Shown piece after piece: positions 59,039-64,000 of a stretch of 64,000 bases of DNA. Position 1 is the first letter of the stretch. Each line of letters opens with the position of its first letter. The position numbers were made by a program, and so were the translations under genes. Under the pieces are notes generated by a model. It saw only the letters and a list, made by a program, of their open reading frames with translations. It was not told the DNA's origin and did no database searches. Source of the DNA: UBA4416 sp048498515 (GTDB lineage Bacteria > Bacteroidota > Bacteroidia > B-17B0 > Aurantibacillaceae); NCBI GenBank assembly GCA_048498515.1, contig JBEHXV010000016.1:1-64000 (forward strand). Reading direction: 5' to 3'.

Positions 59039-62000
59039 ATGAACAGATTAAGCCCCCTTGCTTTTCTCTTATTGTTTGCTTTTTGGATGTCCGGGCAATC
59101 TGTCCCAACATTTTTTTCTTTCGGGCTTGCCACAAAGAATGAAAAATCGGCCGCTATTTACGTTGAAAACGATGGTTCCTATTACATTGGCGGGTCAAAG
59201 AACGACAGCGCGATGGTAATGCACCTCAGCAATAAAGACAGTGTATTATGGGTAAAAACTTACAAATTCACATCGGCCGAATGTTCTGTCAATTACCTCA
59301 CCAAAACCAGCGATGGATTTTTGATTGGCGGTGGAGTTTCCATTACCTCTAATTACCAGGGCAGTTACTTTAAACTAGACCCTGCAAACGGCAATTTCAT
59401 GTGGAATAAAACATTGGTCTCTACCAGTATTTATGTCAATAAGATCATCGAAAAAAATGTGAACGAATACATTTGCATTTGCGGTGAGTATTCAACCTCA
59501 AGCAGTGGAGCAAATAACGGGGCTGATGCCAAGCTCATTACTGTTTCGGCAAGCAATGGCAATATTGTGTCGCAAACAAGCTGCTTTGGCTACCAGGCTT
59601 TTAACTGGCTCGACGATGTGGAATCGGCCATAGAAATAAAAAATAATTTCATGTTTAGTACCGGAAGGATCTATCTGCAAAACTTACCGGCTAAAATGCG
59701 GTCGAACCTGATTAAATATGACAGCAACGGAAATTTAAAATGGGCAAAATACCTGCATAAAAACTCCGCGGGAACAAGCCGTATGTATTCGAGGGACCTG
59801 ATCTATTACAGCCCCTCAAAGCTATTGCTGGCCTATATGTGTGACGATAACTGCACAGGAGGTTGTACCGATTATTTTCCGGGCTTAATGCTGATTGACA
59901 CCTCGGGTACGGTGATATGGGACAAAACTTATAATATTCCGGCATCGAATGCCGAGTTTGTTGACAGGGCAATCATTATGGGTAACAGTATTTACCTTAC
60001 CGGTTTTACAAATGCCAACAGTTCATCGGGATGCGATGCCCTGGTTTTAAAAACAGATCTTTCGGGCAATGTGCAGGCCTGCAAAAGTTACGGCCCTACA
60101 ACAAATGAAAAGCCTTTCTTTAACCATGTGGCTAATGCATCGGATACAAAGAACGGCTTGTTGTATTTTACCACCTCTTCAGAAGCCAGTAATGGTTTTT
60201 ACAACATCAGCGTCTTAAAAGTAGATTCCACACTTAGCGTCCCCTGCACCGGGACCCCGCTAGCGGTAACAGTGCAAACATGGACACCTTTTCAAATAAA
60301 TTTTACGCCTGCGGTTACACCTAAAACAACATCCATATCATCCAACACAACCTTAAATTCCGCACTATCCAATACCTGTGTCCTTGTATCAAGCAGGATA
60401 GTTGACACCATTAACGTTGCCGGAACCGATACGATTTTAAATGCTTTCTCGCCTACAGCTACTTCATACCAGTGGAACACAGGCGCCACCACTTTTTCCA
60501 TACATGTAACCAGCACCCAGGTCGACTCGGTTATTATAAGCCAGACCTGCTGCTCCGTTACAAAACATGTGTATTATGTAAGAATTTGCTCGGCGAATAT
60601 GAGTTTGGTGGGAAATACAACTATTTGCAGCGGGTCTTCGGCAACATTAACGGCAACAGGCGCTGCAAGTTACACCTGGCAGCCCAATACCACGTTAAGT
60701 ACCACATCGGGAAGCGTTGTTATTGCAAATCCAACGGTCACAACTACCTATTCGGCAACAGCCACAAGTTCCACGGGCTGTACAAGCCAGGGACAGATAA
60801 CTGTTACCGTGAGTCCCATTCCTGTTATAAGCATTACGGCAAGTTCGGTCATCTGTTCGGGAGCTACAAATACCTTAACGGCAACAGGCGCCACTTCCTA
60901 CACCTGGAGCCCGGGAGCCAGTTTGTCAACTACTACAGGGTCAACAGTTATTTCAACGGCCCTTACATCGCCTATAACGTTTACGGTTAACGGTACCAGT
61001 GCCCAGGGTTGCGCAGCAAGCGCTTCTTTTTTTACAGATGTTATTCCATCGTTCACATTAAGCGTAAGTGGTAACACGGTATTATGCGCCGGACAAACTA
61101 CCACTCTGGTTGCCAGTGGTGCAAGTTCCTATACCTGGAATACGGGCGCCACAACTTCATCGGTAAGTTTAGCACCGGCAACAAATACTACTTATACCGT
61201 AACCGGCACATCCGGTACCTGTACAAAACAAACCACTGTTGCGGTTAACGCTACTCCCCTACCTACCATTACGGTTACAGGCAACACGCTTGTGTGTTCG
61301 GGGCAAAACGCCACATTAACTGCAAACGGCGCCCAAACCTATACATGGAGTAATGGTGCGCTTACACCAGGCATTACAGTCAACACCCCCACCACCAATA
61401 CAACCTATACTGTGACTGGAACAGCCGCCACCTGTACCAACCAGGCGGTGGTTACTATTACGGTTGTTCCTACACCCACTGTTTCCATTACAGGCAATAC
61501 CGTTATTTGTTCGGGCCAAACCACTACCCTTTCGGCATCGGGCGCTAATACTTACATATGGGATAATGGCAGCCCCAGTGCCGATATTGTTGTTTCGCCA
61601 CTGTTGAATACAACCTACACGGTTACCGGAATTACCGGCTCTTGCTTAAGCCAGGCAAGCATTCCTGTTGTTGTAAACGCTACACCAACCATTACCATTA
61701 GCGGCAATTTAATGATTTGCCTGGGACAAACAACCACCTTAACCGCAAACGGAGCGACAACCTATACCTGGAATACAGGGGCCGTAACGTCAACACTGAC
61801 AGACTCTCCAATAACAACGACGAGTTACAGTGTTACAGGAGCAACTGGTAATTGCACACATACGGCAGTAGCCAGCGTTAGCATCGCATCATTAAGCACT
61901 TCAGGAAGTACGGTGATCTGTAATGGTGAAAATGTACTCTTAACAGCAAGCGGAGCGGGCAACTATTTATGGAGTACAGGCGCAACATCGTCCAGCATTA

Positions 62001-62839
62001 CAGTTAGCCCTTCCATTACTACTACTTACAGCGTTACCGGTTCAGGTGGCAGTTGTGCAAGCGTTTCAACACTAACGGTAAGCGTATTACCAGCGCCGGT
62101 GGTTACCGCTACCAGTTTATCTATCTGCCCCCAGCAAAGCGCCTTATTGATTGCTTATGGCGCCGATACGTATACATGGAGCAATGGCGTACAATTAAGT
62201 TATATCAGTGTTAATCCTACTGTAACTACAAACTACACGGTAACAGGATCTGTAGGTTCCTGCACAGATAATGCCGTGGCAACCGTGAGTGTGCTCCCGG
62301 GCCCTACAGCCTTGTACAGTGTAACGCCAAATCCTTTAACGACGGTATTCCCATTTGCCTATTTCACTAACCAATCGATAGACTACACCAAATGGTGGTG
62401 GAATTTCGGCGATTTTTCTCCTGTGGATACAATCACCCTCAACCCTTCCCATTACTATAATACGGAGATCGCTACAGAATATCCTTCCTCGTTAACCGTC
62501 ATGAACAGTTATGGCTGCATGGCAACATACAGCATAGCCATAAAGGTAGAACCTGAATTTACGTTTTACATTCCCAACGCGTTTAGTCCAACAAACAACG
62601 ACGGCATAAACGATGTATTTACAGGCTACGGAGTTGGGATCAGGGAATTTAACATGATGATCTTTGACCGCTGGGGGAAATGCATTTACTCGACCGACGA
62701 TATAACAGAAGGCTGGAACGGTAGGGTTTACAACAAGCTGGAGATCGTACCACAAGACTCCTATGTTTGGAAAGTAGAAATTAAAGATATTCTAAACCGG
62801 GATCATTCTTATACCGGGCACGTGATTGTATTTAAATAA
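59039..62839 (+). CDS. Gliding-motility-associated C-terminal (T9SS type B) protein with eight Ig-like repeats
   Basis: About 1266 residues from the ATG at 59039 (MNRLSPLAFLLLFAFWMSGQ, signal peptide); an in-frame TTG six bases earlier is the alternative. Residues about 30-440 form a propeller-like region (VENDGSYYIGGSKNDSAMV and DGFLIGGGVSITSNYQGSYF). Then come eight tandem repeats of 68-75 residues, from about 520 to 1090, each with (V/L)ICSGQxxTLTAxGAxxYTW near its start and TTYTVTGTxGxCT before its end. A PKD-like domain follows (FTNQSIDYTKWWWNFGDFSP, about 1105-1170). The C-terminus FTFYIPNAFSPTNNDGIND..NRDHSYTGHVIVFK is the type B T9SS domain. It would be a long surface fibre or adhesin. 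The next gene starts 11 bases after the stop, so the two form an operon. Confidence 0.92.
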   Translation: MNRLSPLAFLLLFAFWMSGQSVPTFFSFGLATKNEKSAAIYVENDGSYYIGGSKNDSAMVMHLSNKDSVLWVKTYKFTSAECSVNYLTKTSDGFLIGGGVSITSNYQGSYFKLDPANGNFMWNKTLVSTSIYVNKIIEKNVNEYICICGEYSTSSSGANNGADAKLITVSASNGNIVSQTSCFGYQAFNWLDDVESAIEIKNNFMFSTGRIYLQNLPAKMRSNLIKYDSNGNLKWAKYLHKNSAGTSRMYSRDLIYYSPSKLLLAYMCDDNCTGGCTDYFPGLMLIDTSGTVIWDKTYNIPASNAEFVDRAIIMGNSIYLTGFTNANSSSGCDALVLKTDLSGNVQACKSYGPTTNEKPFFNHVANASDTKNGLLYFTTSSEASNGFYNISVLKVDSTLSVPCTGTPLAVTVQTWTPFQINFTPAVTPKTTSISSNTTLNSALSNTCVLVSSRIVDTINVAGTDTILNAFSPTATSYQWNTGATTFSIHVTSTQVDSVIISQTCCSVTKHVYYVRICSANMSLVGNTTICSGSSATLTATGAASYTWQPNTTLSTTSGSVVIANPTVTTTYSATATSSTGCTSQGQITVTVSPIPVISITASSVICSGATNTLTATGATSYTWSPGASLSTTTGSTVISTALTSPITFTVNGTSAQGCAASASFFTDVIPSFTLSVSGNTVLCAGQTTTLVASGASSYTWNTGATTSSVSLAPATNTTYTVTGTSGTCTKQTTVAVNATPLPTITVTGNTLVCSGQNATLTANGAQTYTWSNGALTPGITVNTPTTNTTYTVTGTAATCTNQAVVTITVVPTPTVSITGNTVICSGQTTTLSASGANTYIWDNGSPSADIVVSPLLNTTYTVTGITGSCLSQASIPVVVNATPTITISGNLMICLGQTTTLTANGATTYTWNTGAVTSTLTDSPITTTSYSVTGATGNCTHTAVASVSIASLSTSGSTVICNGENVLLTASGAGNYLWSTGATSSSITVSPSITTTYSVTGSGGSCASVSTLTVSVLPAPVVTATSLSICPQQSALLIAYGADTYTWSNGVQLSYISVNPTVTTNYTVTGSVGSCTDNAVATVSVLPGPTALYSVTPNPLTTVFPFAYFTNQSIDYTKWWWNFGDFSPVDTITLNPSHYYNTEIATEYPSSLTVMNSYGCMATYSIAIKVEPEFTFYIPNAFSPTNNDGINDVFTGYGVGIREFNMMIFDRWGKCIYSTDDITEGWNGRVYNKLEIVPQDSYVWKVEIKDILNRDHSYTGHVIVFK
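60599..62307 (+). repeat. Eight tandem Ig-like repeats within the type B protein
   Basis: Each unit is about 205-225 bases. Unit starts fall at each GNTTICSG-, SSVICSG-, GNTVLCAG-, GNTLVCSG-, GNTVICSG-, GNLMICLG-, GSTVICNG- and SLSICPQ-type motif. The eighth, with ICPQQSALLIAYG, is the most diverged. Each has two Cys about 50 residues apart, likely one disulfide per domain. Confidence 0.85.
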
Positions 62840-62850
62840 AAATTGACACT

Positions 62851-64000
62851 ATGAAAAAAATCTTATTGTTCAGCTCATTCAGTTTATTTTATTTAGGATT
62901 AAGTTCCCAACAAACTGTTTTCATGACTGAAGCAACAGGATCGCCGTTTTTAATCCATCCAAATCAATCGGTGATTGGTTTTGCCACCGCCGATCTCAAT
63001 GCCGACGGCAAACAGGATGTAATTGTTGGAAACGATTCAGGAAGGCCATTGGCTGTTTACTTAGGAGATGGAAGCGGGCAATTTACACAGGGACCTCTGA
63101 TATCTTTTTCAGTGTCGTCACAACAGCCAGTTTCAAACACCATTGCTGATTTTAATAATGACGGCATTCCCGACATTGCGTCTGCCGACCAATCTTTTTC
63201 AAAAGTAATTGTTTTTCTTGGCACAGGTACGGGAGCATTTACACCTAAACCAGCCATTTCGTTACCGGGGTTTCACGAACCAACCTGCATTGATTCCAGA
63301 GATTTTAATCTGGATGGCAAAATGGATTTTATAGTTGTGTGCGAAACCGACAATATTGGTTATATTTATTTAGGCGCCGGTAATGGAACATTTACCGCTA
63401 CCACCGCTTCGCCGTTTAGCATAGGGTCAAAACCCTCGTATGTGCAAACAGGTTTTTTCAATGCCGATGCTTTTCCCGATTTCGCAATTGTAAATCAAAC
63501 CGCGAACAGCGTAGGTGTCTTTTTAGGCACCGGTACCGGCACTTTCTCTCCCGCCCCGGGCTCTCCCATTACTGTAGGTTCCAGCCCCAGAACACTTTCT
63601 GTAAAAGACATTAACAACGACGGGAAAACTGACATTGTAGTTCCAAATTATAGCAGCAGTAGTATTAGCATACTGCTTGGTCAGGGTAATGGTTCTTTCA
63701 CCAATGCCCCGGGTTCCCCTGTTTCACTGGGCAACTTTAACGCTTTGCACACAGCTATTGCCGATTTTGACCTTGATGGCATACAGGATATTGCTGTAAC
63801 ACAACCATCGGGCAACATAATAACGTTTTTAGTAGGCCCAAACTATGATTATGCTACCGGCTCAACGATCATTAGTATTGGCAGCCCGCCAGAGTTTTTT
63901 TGTACAAATGATTTTAATGGAGATGGCTTTGCCGACTTGTTTTGCGGAATACTTAACGGTAATATGATGAAGGTATACCTAAATACAAACCCGGTTGGAA
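62851..64000 (+). CDS. FG-GAP/VCBS-repeat secreted protein, 3' end missing
   Basis: The frame runs from ATG at 62851 to the window edge, about 383 codons. Signal peptide MKKILLFSSFSLFYLGLSSQ is followed by repeats of about 50 residues carrying the calcium-binding type motif DxNxDGxxDxxV: DLNADGKQDVIVGN, DFNNDGIPDIASAD, DFNLDGKMDFIVVC, DINNDGKTDIVVPN and DFNGDGFADLFCG. These FG-GAP/VCBS repeats build integrin-like beta-propellers that are common in T9SS clients. The last residues seen are VYLNTNPVG. A C-terminal T9SS domain would be expected beyond the edge. It starts 11 bases after the type B gene's stop. Confidence 0.9.
   Translation, partial: MKKILLFSSFSLFYLGLSSQQTVFMTEATGSPFLIHPNQSVIGFATADLNADGKQDVIVGNDSGRPLAVYLGDGSGQFTQGPLISFSVSSQQPVSNTIADFNNDGIPDIASADQSFSKVIVFLGTGTGAFTPKPAISLPGFHEPTCIDSRDFNLDGKMDFIVVCETDNIGYIYLGAGNGTFTATTASPFSIGSKPSYVQTGFFNADAFPDFAIVNQTANSVGVFLGTGTGTFSPAPGSPITVGSSPRTLSVKDINNDGKTDIVVPNYSSSSISILLGQGNGSFTNAPGSPVSLGNFNALHTAIADFDLDGIQDIAVTQPSGNIITFLVGPNYDYATGSTIISIGSPPEFFCTNDFNGDGFADLFCGILNGNMMKVYLNTNPVG

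Noticed and set aside
59033..62839. Possible CRISPR or tandem-DNA array because of the regular ~210-bp periodicity
   Set aside because: The periodicity is in the encoded protein repeats, which vary at the DNA level and are in one open frame; there are no short identical repeats with unique spacers.

Overview
The window is a 64 kb stretch of chromosome from a Bacteroidota bacterium, most likely of the class Bacteroidia/Flavobacteriia-type lineages. The basis is: type IX secretion (T9SS) genes (sprA, porZ, a PorE-like pair), several secreted proteins with type A or type B T9SS C-terminal domains, TonB-dependent receptors with a carboxypeptidase-regulatory N-terminal domain, lineage-typical domains of unknown function (DUF3276, DUF1599, DUF4407, DUF5713-like), and several promoters matching the Bacteroidota -7 element TAnnTTTG. 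I see no phage genes, transposase genes, CRISPR array, rRNA or replication origin. It reads as ordinary chromosome with many small palindromic intergenic repeats.

Layout. 1-5.2 kb: 3'-truncated sprA behind ruvA. 5.4-10 kb: plsY, then a run of small lipoproteins and membrane proteins, including a trypsin-like lipoprotein. 10-19.9 kb: aconitase, two tandem outer-membrane paralogues, a PUR-like nucleic-acid-binding protein, a large T9SS client, folP, a DUF1599 protein and a small barrel protein. 19.9-30.3 kb: an ABC half-exporter with a degenerate Walker B, arginase-family hydrolase, a PorE-like/OmpA gene pair, a lipid A-type acyltransferase, ferritin, a CarboxypepD_reg protein and an orphan histidine kinase. 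30.3-44 kb: a CPA2 antiporter, a TonB receptor preceded by a terminator-like leader, a PCMD-type T9SS client, a serine hydrolase, DUF4407, a PadR-PspC operon with repeated operator-like sites, TerC and an OmpA-family protein. 44-53 kb: recO-porZ, tRNA-Arg(CCG), a GT39-like mannosyltransferase-type membrane enzyme, a ~490 bp non-coding element with terminal inverted repeats, and an operon of small secreted protein, yidD and TonB receptor. 53-59 kb: a five-gene surface-glycan operon (aminotransferase, PglD-like acetyltransferase, WecF-like transferase, flippase, GT4). 59-64 kb: a 1266-residue gliding-motility-associated-C-terminal (type B) protein with eight Ig-like repeats, and a 3'-truncated FG-GAP/VCBS-repeat protein.

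How the genes fit together. SprA (outer-membrane translocon), PorZ (attachment complex) and the PorE-like protein (periplasmic anchor) belong to one secretion system. Its likely clients are the T9SS-domain proteins at 15.2-17.5, 35.2-36.1 and 59.0-62.8 kb, and probably the FG-GAP protein at the right end. The glycan operon could supply a surface polysaccharide to which type A clients are attached, but that link is inference. The rest is housekeeping (RuvA, RecO, PlsY, FolP, aconitase) plus metal handling and envelope stress (ferritin, TerC, PspC).

Most worth a second look: the terminal-inverted-repeat element at 49.5-50.0 kb, the triplicated TAGTACTA sites at the PadR-PspC promoter, the two-gene PorE-like arrangement, the terminator hairpin placed directly before a TonB receptor start codon, the yidD/TonB receptor operon, and the WecF-containing glycan operon. 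Both window ends cut through genes, and the left end coincides with a suspicious perfect hairpin inside sprA.
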